Assembly: GCF_028553885.1 (NCBI RefSeq)
Contig: NZ_CP067169.1
Span: forward strand, 2,336,001-2,400,000
Source of the DNA: Paracoccus aestuarii
GTDB taxonomy: Bacteria; Pseudomonadota; Alphaproteobacteria; Rhodobacterales; Rhodobacteraceae
Length of the DNA: 64,000 nucleotides
Reading direction: 5' to 3'
Shown here: piece after piece, positions 1 through 8,628 of the stretch
How positions within the stretch are numbered: position 1 is the first letter of the stretch
How the letters are laid out: each line of letters begins with the position of its first letter
The notes under the pieces: generated by a model
Database searches by the model: none
Told to the model about the DNA's origin: nothing
Seen by the model: the letters and a program-made list of their open reading frames with translations, nothing else
Translations under genes and position numbers: made by a program

Positions 1-765
1 CCATTCAGGGCTGGGGGGCTGCGCACCCAGACCCAGAAAGCCAAGGCCCGCCGCGGTCAGGATGACGATGGCCATGTTCAGCGTCACGCGCACGACGACA
101 GAGGGCAGGCACATCGGGATCACGTCCGACAGGATGATCCGCGTGTGCGAGGCGCCCTGCATCCGCATGGCGGCGACATAGTCGGATTTGCGGATCGTCA
201 GCGTCTCGGCTCGCGCGAGGCGCGCGATGGGCGGCCAGGCAGAAAGGGACAGCGCGATTACCGCGTTCTCGATCCCAGGTCCCAGGGCGGTGACGAAAGC
301 CAGCGCCAGGATCAGCGAGGGGAAGGCCAGGAAGACATCGACGATGCGCATCAGGATCAGGTCGATCCAGCCGCCGAAATATCCCGCCAGCGTGCCGACC
401 AGCAGCCCGACCGGGGCGACGATGGCCGCCGTCAGCACTGCGATGTACAGCGTGATGCGCGTGCCGTGGATGATCCGGGACAGGATGTCCCGGCCCAGCT
501 CATCCGTGCCGAACCAATGCGCGGCCGAGGGTGGCTGCAGGCGGTTGGCAAGCGATTGCTGGAACGGGTTGTAGGGCGAGATGACTGGCGCCAGCAGGGC
601 GACGATCACCAGGATCAGCAGGAAGATAGCGCCCGCCAGGGCGGATCGGTTGGCTGCGAAGCGGCGGCAGCTCAGCACGAATTGCTGGGCCCGCGCTTGC
701 GCGGCCGACGCCGGCACAGGCGCCTGAAGCCAGCCGCGCATGCCAGATGAAAGGGTCTGGGTCAT
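1..765 (-). CDS. Dipeptide/oligopeptide ABC transporter permease, DppC type (3' end off the window)
   Basis: Inner-membrane permease of a peptide-type ABC importer; it continues past the left edge, so its C-terminus is missing. I translated the minus strand from the ATG at 765. The product has an N-terminal membrane segment (about residues 35-55), the OppC-type motif GTDELGRDILSRIIHG, and a coupling loop reading AAMRMQGASHTRIILSDVIP that would contact the ATPase. It lies 7 nt after the sister permease at 773-1828 and is surely co-transcribed with it. The ATPase genes are expected to the left of the window. The family is clear; the substrate (di- or oligopeptide, glutathione or nickel) cannot be told from this subunit. 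Confidence 0.9.
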   Translation of the reverse strand, partial: MTQTLSSGMRGWLQAPVPASAAQARAQQFVLSCRRFAANRSALAGAIFLLILVIVALLAPVISPYNPFQQSLANRLQPPSAAHWFGTDELGRDILSRIIHGTRITLYIAVLTAAIVAPVGLLVGTLAGYFGGWIDLILMRIVDVFLAFPSLILALAFVTALGPGIENAVIALSLSAWPPIARLARAETLTIRKSDYVAAMRMQGASHTRIILSDVIPMCLPSVVVRVTLNMAIVILTAAGLGFLGLGAQPPSPEW

Positions 766-772
766 CGCAATC

Positions 773-1828
773 CTACCGGGTTCTGGGATCGAGGACGCGG
801 TAGAGTACGTCGCAGATCAGGTTGATGGTCACGAAGATCAGGCCAATGATCAGCGTGCAGCCGACAACAGCGTTCATGTCGCCCGCCAAAAGCGCGCTGG
901 TCAGGTAGCGGCCGAATCCCGGCCAGGCGAAGACGGTCTCGGTCAGGACAGCGCCCTCCAGCAGGAAGGCATAGGACAGCGCGACGACGGTCAGTACCTG
1001 TACCGCGATGTTGCGGAAGGCGTGGCGCCAGACGGTGCGCCGCCATGACAGGCCTTTGACGCGGGCGGTGATGACGTATTCCTGCGTCAGCTGCGCGGCC
1101 ATGAAGCTGCGCGTCATGCGGCTGATATAGGTCATTGCCCCAAAGGCCAGGATCGAGGCCGGCAGCACGATATGGGATACCGCGTTGCGGAAGGCCGCCC
1201 AGTTGCCGGCCATCGCGGTGTCGATCAGCAGAAGCCCGGTGCGCTGCTCGAAGCCGTATTCGTGGATAAAGCCGATCCGTCCCGGTCCCGACACCCAGCC
1301 CAGGCCGGCATAGAAGACCATCAGCCCCATCAGGCCAAGCCAGAAATTGGGGGCGGAATAGCCGATCAGGCAGACCGTGCGCACGAGATGGTCGATCCAG
1401 GTATTGGCATACATGGCCGACAGGACGCCAAGCGGCACGCCAAGGCCGGTGCCGATGATCATGGCGACGGTCGCCAGCTCGATCGTTGCGGGAAAGACGC
1501 GGGCGATATCCTCGATCACGGGACGCCCCGAGGTCAGGGAATTGCCCAGATCCAGCGTGACCGCGTCGCGCAGGTAGTTCAGGAACTGGATGATCAGGGG
1601 CTGGTCCAGCCCCAGCTCGCGGTAGACGCGGTCATAGGCGGCCTGCGGGGCGTTCTCGCCCACGATCTTGATGACCGGGTCCAACGGCAGCATCCGCCCG
1701 ATGAAGAATGTCAGGGCCACGAGGCCCAGAAGCGTCACGCCCACCGACCCGATAGTGCGAATGCCGCCGCGAAGCTGACGCTTGCGCCGGGATGTGAAAA
1801 ACCCGCCTTGCGCTGCTGCTGCCCGCAT
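773..1828 (-). CDS. Dipeptide/oligopeptide ABC transporter permease, DppB type
   Basis: 351-residue inner-membrane permease and partner of the DppC-type gene that follows. It has an N-terminal membrane segment (about residues 27-48, LLGLVALTFFIGRMLPLDPV), the family's periplasmic segment LGLDQPLIIQFLNYL, further hydrophobic segments, a coupling loop near YVITARVKGLSWRRTVW, and the C-terminal motif AWPGFGRYLTSALLAGD. Length is slightly above the usual 310-340 because of a basic N-terminal extension. It lies between the binding-protein gene (start 3496) and the second permease, the standard order binding protein, permease B, permease C. I am sure of the family. Confidence 0.93.
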   Translation of the reverse strand: MRAAAAQGGFFTSRRKRQLRGGIRTIGSVGVTLLGLVALTFFIGRMLPLDPVIKIVGENAPQAAYDRVYRELGLDQPLIIQFLNYLRDAVTLDLGNSLTSGRPVIEDIARVFPATIELATVAMIIGTGLGVPLGVLSAMYANTWIDHLVRTVCLIGYSAPNFWLGLMGLMVFYAGLGWVSGPGRIGFIHEYGFEQRTGLLLIDTAMAGNWAAFRNAVSHIVLPASILAFGAMTYISRMTRSFMAAQLTQEYVITARVKGLSWRRTVWRHAFRNIAVQVLTVVALSYAFLLEGAVLTETVFAWPGFGRYLTSALLAGDMNAVVGCTLIIGLIFVTINLICDVLYRVLDPRTR

Positions 1829-1891
1829 GGTCCTGCCTCCTTTCCTGTCTGGGGTGGCCCGCCGGCGGGGCGCCGGCGGGCCGGGCGGGGC

Positions 1892-3496
1892 TTACTTCGT
1901 CACCTGGTTGTAAAAGGCTTTGAAGCCATGGGCATTCCAGCCCTGCAGTTCGGCACGATGCGCGACATTCTGGGTCGTCTGGAACATGAAGACCTGGGGG
2001 CCTTCCTGCATCTGGTCCAGCTGAAGCTGGTGATACATCTCCTCGCGCGTGTCCGCGTCGGGCTCAAGCAGGGCGTCCATGACGCGCTGGTTGTACTCTT
2101 CCGAGAAATAGGCCGAGCGCCAGCTGGGATACTGAGTCAGCTGCGCCTCGGCGGCGTTGTCCGGGTTGTAGATCTGGCGCGAGGCCATGCCATGTGCGTC
2201 CCCGACTGAAGTCTGCCAGCTCATCACCCCCATTTCGAATTCGCGGCCCCGGATGCGCGAGAAAAGCTGCGCGTTCGCCATCCGCTCGACCGAGACATTC
2301 AGTCCGGCCGCTGCCGCGTTCTCTTGAAAATGCTGGCCGATGGGCATCGAATACGGGTGGGTGCCGAGGATCAACGAGATGCTCGTGCCCTCTTCCACGC
2401 CGGCTTCGGCAAGCAACTCACGCGCGCGCTCGATGTCCAGCGAGAAGGGGCGGCCTTCCTCTTCGGTCAGTGCGCCGAACGCGCCAAGCTGCACCGGGCT
2501 CTGCCGGATTACTCCGATGTTGCGCAGGAACGAATTGCCCATCGCCTCATAGTCCAGCAGGTAGCGCAGGGCCAGGCGCGCCCGAGGGTCGGTGAAGGGA
2601 CCGAACTCGTTGTTCAGCGCCAGGTAGGTCAGCTGGGGCTTCATAGTCGTGACGACCTCGATGTTGTCCATCGCCGAGACATCTGCGATGTCCTCGGGTG
2701 TCAGGTCGCGGGCGATGTCGATGTCGCCGCTGGTCAGCATCAGGCGCTGCGTTCCCGCCTCGGCAACATGGCGCACGAGGATGGTCTGCATGCCGGGTGC
2801 CTCGCCCCAGTAGTCGTCGTTGCGCTCCAGGATGACGACTTCGCCGGGGTTCCAGCGCTCCAGCCGATAGGGGCCGACGCATTCGGTGTGCGTGGCCAGG
2901 TACTGGTTGCCCAGATCGTCATTGACCTCGTTCTCGAGGATCGTGTCGCGGTCCAGCATGATCGCCACCGGATAGGCGGCGATGGCCTGCAGCAGCAGCG
3001 AGGTCGGATAGGGCTGGTCGAACTGCATCACCAGCGTGCGGTCGTCAGGCGCGGTGATCCGCTCGGCCGCATTCTCGGCAGAGAATCCGTATTCGGTCAG
3101 CGCTGCTGCCGCGCCGAGCCCGATGTTGAGAACGCGGTGCAGCGACCACATCATCTCTTGCGCGGTGGCGGGATTGCCCGAGGGGAATGTGAGCCCCTCG
3201 CGGATAGTGAAGGTGATGGTAGTGCCGTCCTCGGAGACCTCATAGCTTTCGGCAAGGCCGGGGACGACGTTCGTCTCGTCTTCGGGGTCGTACTCCATCA
3301 GCCGGTCGCAGGCGTTGACCAGCAACTCGACCGTCACCACCTCGCCCACTTGGGCAGGATCGAAGGTCGAGATGGCGTCGATGTTCCATGCCATCACCAT
3401 CACGTTCGGCGGGGTCTGCGCCGCCGCGGCAAGCGGCATCGCGGTGGCCCCGGCAAGGGCCAGCGCGGATGTCAGCATCTTGGTTCTGCGTTTCAT
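1892..3496 (-). CDS. Peptide ABC transporter substrate-binding protein (SBP_bac_5 family)
   Basis: Periplasmic binding protein of 534 residues. The first 26 residues are a classical Sec signal peptide (basic MKRRTK, hydrophobic core, AAAAQ cleavage region). The mature protein has the family features AESYEVSEDGTTITFTIREG near residue 80 and ECVGPYRLERWNPGEVVILE in the middle, typical of DppA/OppA-like proteins. It follows the M20 amidohydrolase and precedes the two permeases on the minus strand. The surrounding peptidases suggest that the ligand is a peptide or an aminoacyl compound. The exact ligand is unknown. Confidence 0.92.
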   Translation of the reverse strand: MKRRTKMLTSALALAGATAMPLAAAAQTPPNVMVMAWNIDAISTFDPAQVGEVVTVELLVNACDRLMEYDPEDETNVVPGLAESYEVSEDGTTITFTIREGLTFPSGNPATAQEMMWSLHRVLNIGLGAAAALTEYGFSAENAAERITAPDDRTLVMQFDQPYPTSLLLQAIAAYPVAIMLDRDTILENEVNDDLGNQYLATHTECVGPYRLERWNPGEVVILERNDDYWGEAPGMQTILVRHVAEAGTQRLMLTSGDIDIARDLTPEDIADVSAMDNIEVVTTMKPQLTYLALNNEFGPFTDPRARLALRYLLDYEAMGNSFLRNIGVIRQSPVQLGAFGALTEEEGRPFSLDIERARELLAEAGVEEGTSISLILGTHPYSMPIGQHFQENAAAAGLNVSVERMANAQLFSRIRGREFEMGVMSWQTSVGDAHGMASRQIYNPDNAAEAQLTQYPSWRSAYFSEEYNQRVMDALLEPDADTREEMYHQLQLDQMQEGPQVFMFQTTQNVAHRAELQGWNAHGFKAFYNQVTK

Positions 3497-3528
3497 TTCT
3501 CTCTCCTGTTGGTCGTTTTTCTTGTTCT

Positions 3529-4953
3529 TCAGGCCGCTTCGGGGCGGGGCTGAATGGGGGGGCTGACCTCGGCCGGGATCGGGCAGGTGTAGGGTGCCTC
3601 AGCCAGCCTTGCGTCCAGATCGGCGCGCGCGCGCGTCAGAAGGTCAGGATCGGTCAGGCAGTCCTGCGCCGTGGCGGCCATGACCTTAGCAACCCAGGTC
3701 ATCGCCTTGTGGGCCTGCGGGGTCTTTCCCTGCGCCGTGACCTGCCAGCTGTGACCCGGCGTGCCGATGGCCAGCGTCGCCGCATGCGCCTGGACCGTTG
3801 GTACGATCCAGCTGACATCGCCCACATCGGTCGAGCCGATCATCGGCTCGCGCTTGGTGTCGCGCGGGACGATGAAGTCGCACAGCGGTGTCTCTGCTGC
3901 GGCCAACCCGACGCCGCGATAGGCGCTGGAGATGTCGCCGGCAGACAGCGTCGCCTGAATCTTGGCGGCGAAAGCGCGGTCGGTATCATCGAATTCCGGC
4001 GGACCGAGCCGTTCGAAATTGGCCTGCATCGCCTCTTCCAGCGGCGTGTTCGCCAGCAGGTTAGACACCGCGCTCATGATCGACATCGAAACCTTGGTAT
4101 CGGTCATCATCGCCGCGCCCTCGGCAATGCGCTTCACGCGCTCGTTCAGCTCGAACATGCCGGGCAGGTCGGGCGAGCGGATGGCAAAGCGCAGCTTGGC
4201 CTTGGCCTGCACGACGTTCGGCGCCACGCCGCCAGCATCGAGGAACGAGTAATGGATGCGGCTTTCCTGCGGCACGTGTTCACGCAGGTACTGCACGCCC
4301 GTACACATCAGTTGCGCCGCATCCAGTGCCGAGCGGCCCAGATGCGGCGCGGCGGCGGCATGGCTGGCGCGGCCAGTGAATTCGAAGTCCATCCGGGTGT
4401 TGGCAAGCGACAACGCCGGCGCAACCTCGTTGAAGCAATGGGGGTGCCACGTGATTGCGGCGGCAACGCCATCGAAGGCACCCTCGCGCGCCATGAAGGA
4501 CTTGGCAGCGCCCCCTTCCTCGGCAGGGCAGCCGTAGTAGCGCACCCGGCCGGGGGTGCCCGTTTCCTCAAGCCAGTCCTTCAGCGCGCATGCCGCCAGC
4601 AACGCGGCCGACCCCAGAAGGTTGTGCCCGCAGCCATGCCCCTGCCCGTTGCCCGGCAGCGGGCGAGGCTCGGCCACCCCGGCCTCTTGGCTGAGGCCCG
4701 GCAGGGCGTCGTATTCACCGAGGAAGGCAATGATCGGCCCGCCCTCGCCGGCTTCGCCGATCACGGCCGTGGGGATGCCGGCGACGTTCTCGGTGATCCG
4801 GAAGCCCTTTTCCTTCAGCATCGCGACATGCTCGGCGACCGAGGCATATTCCGTGTAGCAGATTTCTGGCATGCCCCAGACCCGGTCGGACAGCCCGATG
4901 AGGTCAGGTGCGTGCCTGTCCACGCTGCTCCAGATGTCGGCTTCGTTCTTCAT
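3529..4953 (-). CDS. M20-family amidohydrolase, AbgB/IAA-amino-acid hydrolase type
   Basis: 474-residue cytoplasmic zinc amidohydrolase. Known relatives split p-aminobenzoyl-glutamate or N-acyl amino acids. The metal-site block GHGCGHNLLGSAAL lies near residue 110, and GCPAEEGGAAK near residue 145 carries the glutamate pair; the dimerisation domain follows, and a late His block (PGHSWQVTAQGK) lies near residue 410. The order fits AbgB rather than ArgE. It sits 10 nt after the S9 peptidase and 32 nt before the binding-protein gene, inside the peptide operon, so hydrolysis of an imported amide is likely. The substrate is inferred from context only. Confidence 0.88.
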   Translation of the reverse strand: MKNEADIWSSVDRHAPDLIGLSDRVWGMPEICYTEYASVAEHVAMLKEKGFRITENVAGIPTAVIGEAGEGGPIIAFLGEYDALPGLSQEAGVAEPRPLPGNGQGHGCGHNLLGSAALLAACALKDWLEETGTPGRVRYYGCPAEEGGAAKSFMAREGAFDGVAAAITWHPHCFNEVAPALSLANTRMDFEFTGRASHAAAAPHLGRSALDAAQLMCTGVQYLREHVPQESRIHYSFLDAGGVAPNVVQAKAKLRFAIRSPDLPGMFELNERVKRIAEGAAMMTDTKVSMSIMSAVSNLLANTPLEEAMQANFERLGPPEFDDTDRAFAAKIQATLSAGDISSAYRGVGLAAAETPLCDFIVPRDTKREPMIGSTDVGDVSWIVPTVQAHAATLAIGTPGHSWQVTAQGKTPQAHKAMTWVAKVMAATAQDCLTDPDLLTRARADLDARLAEAPYTCPIPAEVSPPIQPRPEAA

Positions 4954-4962
4954 GCTCGCTCC

Positions 4963-6747
4963 TCAAAGTTCCTGTGCGATGAATTCGGCCAGCGTCCCGA
5001 AGACGCGCCGGATGTTGTCGATGCGCTTGAAGCCATGCCCCTCGTGCGAGATCCGCAGAAAGTCGCAGCGCCTGCCCAGCCCGAACATCAGCGAGTTGAT
5101 GATCTCGCTCTCGCAGGGGGGCACGCGGGGGTCGCGGTCGGCGTGGACCATCAGCAGCGGCGCGCGGACCCGGTCGATCCGGTTCACCGGAGAGATGCGG
5201 GCCAGCATCTCGGCGTCAGTCGCGGGATCGCCGTACTCGGCAACCCGGATCTGGCGCGCCCAAGGCCCGGTCGCCAGAAGATGCGTCGCAAAATTGCCAA
5301 TCCCGTAGAAGTTGACCCCGCAGCGCCACAGATCGGGCGTCTCGGCCAGCGCAGCCATGACCATGTAGCCGCCGTACGAGCGCCCGAAGACGCAGGTGCG
5401 CGCACCGTCCACGGTACCGTCAGCAACCAGATAGGCCCGCAGCGCCGTCAGATCGACAAGGCTGTTCAGCCGCTTCTCCCGGTCGTCGAGCCCGTGATAG
5501 CGCCGCCCGTAGCCCGTCGAGCCGCGCACGTTCGGTGCGACGACCATGATCCCCTGCCGGACCAGCCATTGCACGTCGGCCCGCCATTCCGGACGCCACT
5601 GCATCTCGGGGCCGCCGTGGATGATGAAGACGGCGGGCCAGCCGGAGGGCGGTGCCTCGCCCTTCGGGCGATAGAGGAAAAAGGGCACGCGCAGCCCATC
5701 GAAGCTGTTGAAGGCGCTGAGTTCGGCCTCTACCTCGCCCGGCAGCGGCTCGGCGCCATGCCGCTTCACCGCGGTGTCGCCCGACAAGGGCAGCTCCCAT
5801 ATGGCCGAGGGGTTGGCCGCGCCTGCGACGGCGCAGAGGGCGACGTTGCCGCCCGCAGGCACCGTCAGGCCGGTGACCACCCCGTCAAGCGGCACCGCCA
5901 GCGGGCGACTTTCTCCCGTGGTAAGGTTCACCCGCGCAAGCCGGCAGAAACCATCCTCATTGATGGTGACGACCGCGCTGTCCTGATCCGGCTCCCGCGC
6001 AAATGCGTCGAGATCGCAGCCCTCCGCGCGAAAGACGCAACCGGTGCTGGCGCCATGCTGGTCAAAGCCCCACAACGCCATACGGTCGCCCTCGAAATCG
6101 CAAAGCGCAAGACCGCCACCGGCTTTCAGCATTCGCGCCGCCGCAAACTTCACCCGGCGGTCAGCGTCGAGGACCGGGCTGCGCCGTCCCGTGGCGATCT
6201 CGACCAGTTCAAGCTTCTGGTCGCTGGCGGCACCCAGAGTACGGCGCACGAGCAGGCTTGCGCCGTCCGGCGCAAAACTCAGAACCTCTTGATGGCCAGC
6301 CGCCTCTGCGACCGCCTGCACGGCACCCGTTGCCAGCTCCATCACCCGCAGATCCAACTGGTCCTTCTGCCGGTCGTTCGCGGTGAAGGCGATTTGCTGC
6401 CCATCCGGCGAAAAGGCGCCCCACATATGTACAGTCATCGGGTCCGCCGTCAGCGCCCGGATGGCACCAGTCTCCGGCTGCAGCAGATACAGCTGCCAGC
6501 GTTCGTCCCCGCCGCAATCCGCCGTAAACAGGATCTGGGTGCCGATCGGGCTCCAAGCAAAGCTGTTGACGGGCTCGGGATGATCCGTCAGCTGCCTCGC
6601 CTCGCCATCTTCGATGATCCAGAGTTGCGGCATCCCACTGCGGTCGTCGATGAACGCCACCGCATCACCGGTGGGAGAGCATGCTGGAGCACGCGCCGAG
6701 GGAATTTCGACCAGCGGCAGGATGGAACTTGGATCAATTTGGGCCAA
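4963..6747 (-). CDS. S9-family serine peptidase (prolyl oligopeptidase/acylaminoacyl peptidase type)
   Basis: About 594 residues. The N-terminal two thirds are a beta-propeller with WD40-like repeats (for example YLLQPETGAIRALTADP and FSPDGQQIAFTANDR). The C-terminal third is an alpha/beta hydrolase: FIIHGGPEMQWRPEW (oxyanion region), the nucleophile elbow GRSYGGYMV, the acid in HADRDPRVP and the catalytic His in SHEGHGFKR. I chose a TTG start at 6747, which has AAAGGA about nine bases upstream and overlaps the end of the upstream hydrolase gene by 14 nt. An ATG at 6828 would give 27 extra residues, but that stretch is antisense-like and lies deep within the upstream gene. It probably cuts imported peptides. 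Confidence 0.88.
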   Translation of the reverse strand: MAQIDPSSILPLVEIPSARAPACSPTGDAVAFIDDRSGMPQLWIIEDGEARQLTDHPEPVNSFAWSPIGTQILFTADCGGDERWQLYLLQPETGAIRALTADPMTVHMWGAFSPDGQQIAFTANDRQKDQLDLRVMELATGAVQAVAEAAGHQEVLSFAPDGASLLVRRTLGAASDQKLELVEIATGRRSPVLDADRRVKFAAARMLKAGGGLALCDFEGDRMALWGFDQHGASTGCVFRAEGCDLDAFAREPDQDSAVVTINEDGFCRLARVNLTTGESRPLAVPLDGVVTGLTVPAGGNVALCAVAGAANPSAIWELPLSGDTAVKRHGAEPLPGEVEAELSAFNSFDGLRVPFFLYRPKGEAPPSGWPAVFIIHGGPEMQWRPEWRADVQWLVRQGIMVVAPNVRGSTGYGRRYHGLDDREKRLNSLVDLTALRAYLVADGTVDGARTCVFGRSYGGYMVMAALAETPDLWRCGVNFYGIGNFATHLLATGPWARQIRVAEYGDPATDAEMLARISPVNRIDRVRAPLLMVHADRDPRVPPCESEIINSLMFGLGRRCDFLRISHEGHGFKRIDNIRRVFGTLAEFIAQEL

Positions 6748-7711
6748 CGGCGTGGGTCCTTTCGAGCAGCCGCTGCGTCGCCGCCCGCTGCGCGGCGAGC
6801 ATGGCGGGTGAGCTGGCATGATTGGCAAGCGTGACGATCTCGAACCTCGCCTCGGGCCACGCTTTGTGCAGATCCCAAGCTGAGGTCATGGGCGTCACCA
6901 TGTCGTAGCGCCCCTGCAGGATCTCGGCCGGAATGTGGCGGATACGGTCGATGCCCGCCAGCAGCGCGCCTTCAGGCAGGAAGAAACGGTTCATGCAGTA
7001 ATGGGTGAACAACCGCGCCACCGGCAGGTACCGGGCCGGACTGCTCAGAAGATGCGCGACATGCGCTTCGTCGGGTTCCAGCGTCTGCGTCCGAGCCGAG
7101 AAGTTCCGCAGCGCCCATGCCGCCGATTCCTGCACTGCCAAATCTGCCGAGATCAAACGGTGGTAGAAAGCCGTCAGCAGGTCGCCCCGTTCATCGGCCG
7201 GGACGTGGCTGGCAAAGTGCTCCCACTCATCGGGAAAGACCGAGGCGATGCCGTGGAACCACCAGCGGACCTCTTCCGGCCGGCCGAGGAAGATCCCGTG
7301 CAGGCGCAGCGCCAGGACCCGTTCGGGATGCGCTTGGGCGTAGGCAAGCGCAAGGCAGCTTCCCCAGGAGCCCCCGGCGACCATCCAGCTGTCGAAGCCG
7401 AAGTGCGTGCGAATTCGCTCCAGATCCTCGATCAATAGCGCGGTGGTGTTGCCGTCCAGCTCCGCGCTTGGCGTCGAGCGGCCTGCGCCACGTTGGTCGA
7501 ACAGCACGAGGTCGTGGCGGGATAGATCGAAGCTGTTCAAGCAGGCATATGACAGGCCCGCTCCGGGTCCGCCGTGCAGAAAGACCGTCGGGAGGGCGCC
7601 GGCAGTCCCGTGCCGCTCGAGGTGAAGCTCATGCCTGGAGTGAACTGCCAAGCGCTCCTCAGAGCGTTGCGTGCCACAGACAGTGCCCGGTTGATGAAAG
7701 GCGTCTACCAT
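6734..7711 (-). CDS. Alpha/beta hydrolase of the prolyl aminopeptidase (S33) type
   Basis: About 325 residues from the ATG at 7711. The proline iminopeptidase hallmarks are all visible: FLHGGPGAGLSYACLN (oxyanion loop), LVLFDQRGAGRSTPS, the nucleophile elbow VAGGSWGSCLALAYA, LQGRYDMVTPM carrying the acid, and a late His in TLANHASSPAML. Such enzymes remove N-terminal proline from small peptides. It is the first gene of the operon running to the left edge. Upstream in-frame starts exist (to 7936), but they add unconserved sequence and no start here has a strong ribosome site, so the N-terminus is uncertain. Confidence 0.85.
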   Translation of the reverse strand: MVDAFHQPGTVCGTQRSEERLAVHSRHELHLERHGTAGALPTVFLHGGPGAGLSYACLNSFDLSRHDLVLFDQRGAGRSTPSAELDGNTTALLIEDLERIRTHFGFDSWMVAGGSWGSCLALAYAQAHPERVLALRLHGIFLGRPEEVRWWFHGIASVFPDEWEHFASHVPADERGDLLTAFYHRLISADLAVQESAAWALRNFSARTQTLEPDEAHVAHLLSSPARYLPVARLFTHYCMNRFFLPEGALLAGIDRIRHIPAEILQGRYDMVTPMTSAWDLHKAWPEARFEIVTLANHASSPAMLAAQRAATQRLLERTHAVGPN

Positions 7712-7990
7712 GCGGGAAGGGTATTCAGCCGGACATTCCGGTAGCAAATGCGAAATTCGCATGACCAATCCGTTAAACGGATCGGTCGTGGTCCCCTTGG
7801 GCCATTCGCCTGCAGTTGCAGGGGCAACCACGCTGGCGGCCAGACGGAATGCCCGGGCGTGCGTCTGTACTCCGCGCCGGTTTTTCAGGCAAGGCATCAG
7901 GAATCGTGCAGAATATGAAGATTCCGCTCGAGGCACTGGTGCAGGTCGCGTCTACAAGCAAAAGCTCAACGCGACCTGCAGAGCATCTTG
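7712..7990. other. Intergenic region with a 12-bp inverted repeat
   Basis: About 280 bases between the peptide operon and the TonB-receptor fragment. The leader and promoter of the peptide operon must lie here, but I cannot pick a convincing -35/-10 pair. The only clear structure is a perfect 12-bp inverted repeat at 7940-7951 and 7969-7980. Confidence 0.5.
7940..7980. repeat. Perfect 12-bp inverted repeat (possible terminator)
   Basis: Arms TGCAGGTCGCGT and ACGCGACCTGCA are separated by 17 bases. It lies 10 bp beyond the stop of the minus-strand TonB-receptor tail, where a terminator would sit. No run of T follows on either strand, so a standard rho-independent terminator is doubtful. Confidence 0.5.
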
Positions 7991-8329
7991 TCAGAAGCTG
8001 CGAGTCAGGGTCAGCTTGACGTTGCGCCCCGGCGCGGAGCCGGTCACCCAGGTCGCGGGGACGTAGTCGCGGTTCGTCACGTTGTCGATGCCGAGACTGA
8101 CGTCGAGCACCGCATCATCCGGCAACGCCTCGCGCAACGCCGCCTCGGCGGCCGCGTCAGCGAGGCCATGTCCGCGTCTTAACTGCGCGATCAGCAGCGC
8201 CCGATCGAGCGGCGCCAGGCACAGGTGGGTCACGCCGGGCACCTCTCCTCCCTGCAGCTGCGGTGGCAAGACGCCCAAATCTGGCACCGGCAGGATCAGC
8301 GCGCCGCTACGTCCCATCGCGTCTTCCAC
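7991..8329 (-). pseudogene. TonB-dependent receptor C-terminal fragment joined to unrelated sequence
   Basis: The last 38 codons read as the final strands of a TonB-dependent outer-membrane receptor (SLGIDNVTNRDYVPATW, then NVKLTLTRSF ending in the aromatic residue needed for barrel assembly). A whole receptor has 650 or more residues; here the open frame is 112 codons, and the preceding part (CLAPLDRALLIAQL, ADAAAEAALREALPDD) is not barrel-like. It resembles the C-terminal helical region of HvfC-like putative DNA-binding proteins, but that is a guess. The best reading is a remnant produced by deletion of the receptor body. It is unlikely to be functional. Confidence 0.6.
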
Positions 8330-8628
8330 GAGGTGTCACGTCTCGCTGGAAATCAACACTCAGCACTCAGTACGGAAAGAGCATCAGCTACCAAGTAAAA
8401 GTGACATAAATCCGTTTACTGGTATATTAATACCGATGTGGTGGGCTCGTGGGACGGGCATCAGTAGGCGCGCGCATAGGGCTGCATTGCAGGCGCCAGA
8501 CGTTCATCTTGTCTCGGCCGCAGCGCAATTGATCACTGGGGCGACACCTACGCCTACTCGTAACGGCCGTTTGGTTCAGATGCGGAGCTGAAATGTGGGT
8601 GAAAGGTGCGCAACGGGCCAGCACGTTG
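8330..8628. other. Intergenic region, no gene seen
   Basis: About 300 bases with a locally AT-rich patch (8395-8445) containing the near-palindrome GGTATATTAATACC. No coding sequence with family resemblance is visible on either strand. It separates the end of the ten-gene operon from the receptor remnant. Confidence 0.45.

Noticed and set aside
3388..6834. Very long open frame on the plus strand opposite the amidohydrolase and S9 peptidase
   Set aside because: It is the GC-skewed antisense shadow of two genes with clear catalytic motifs. Its product is rich in Arg/His/Gln and has no family resemblance. Similar shadows at 38576-40780, 52382-54484 and 60919-62406 were left out for the same reason.
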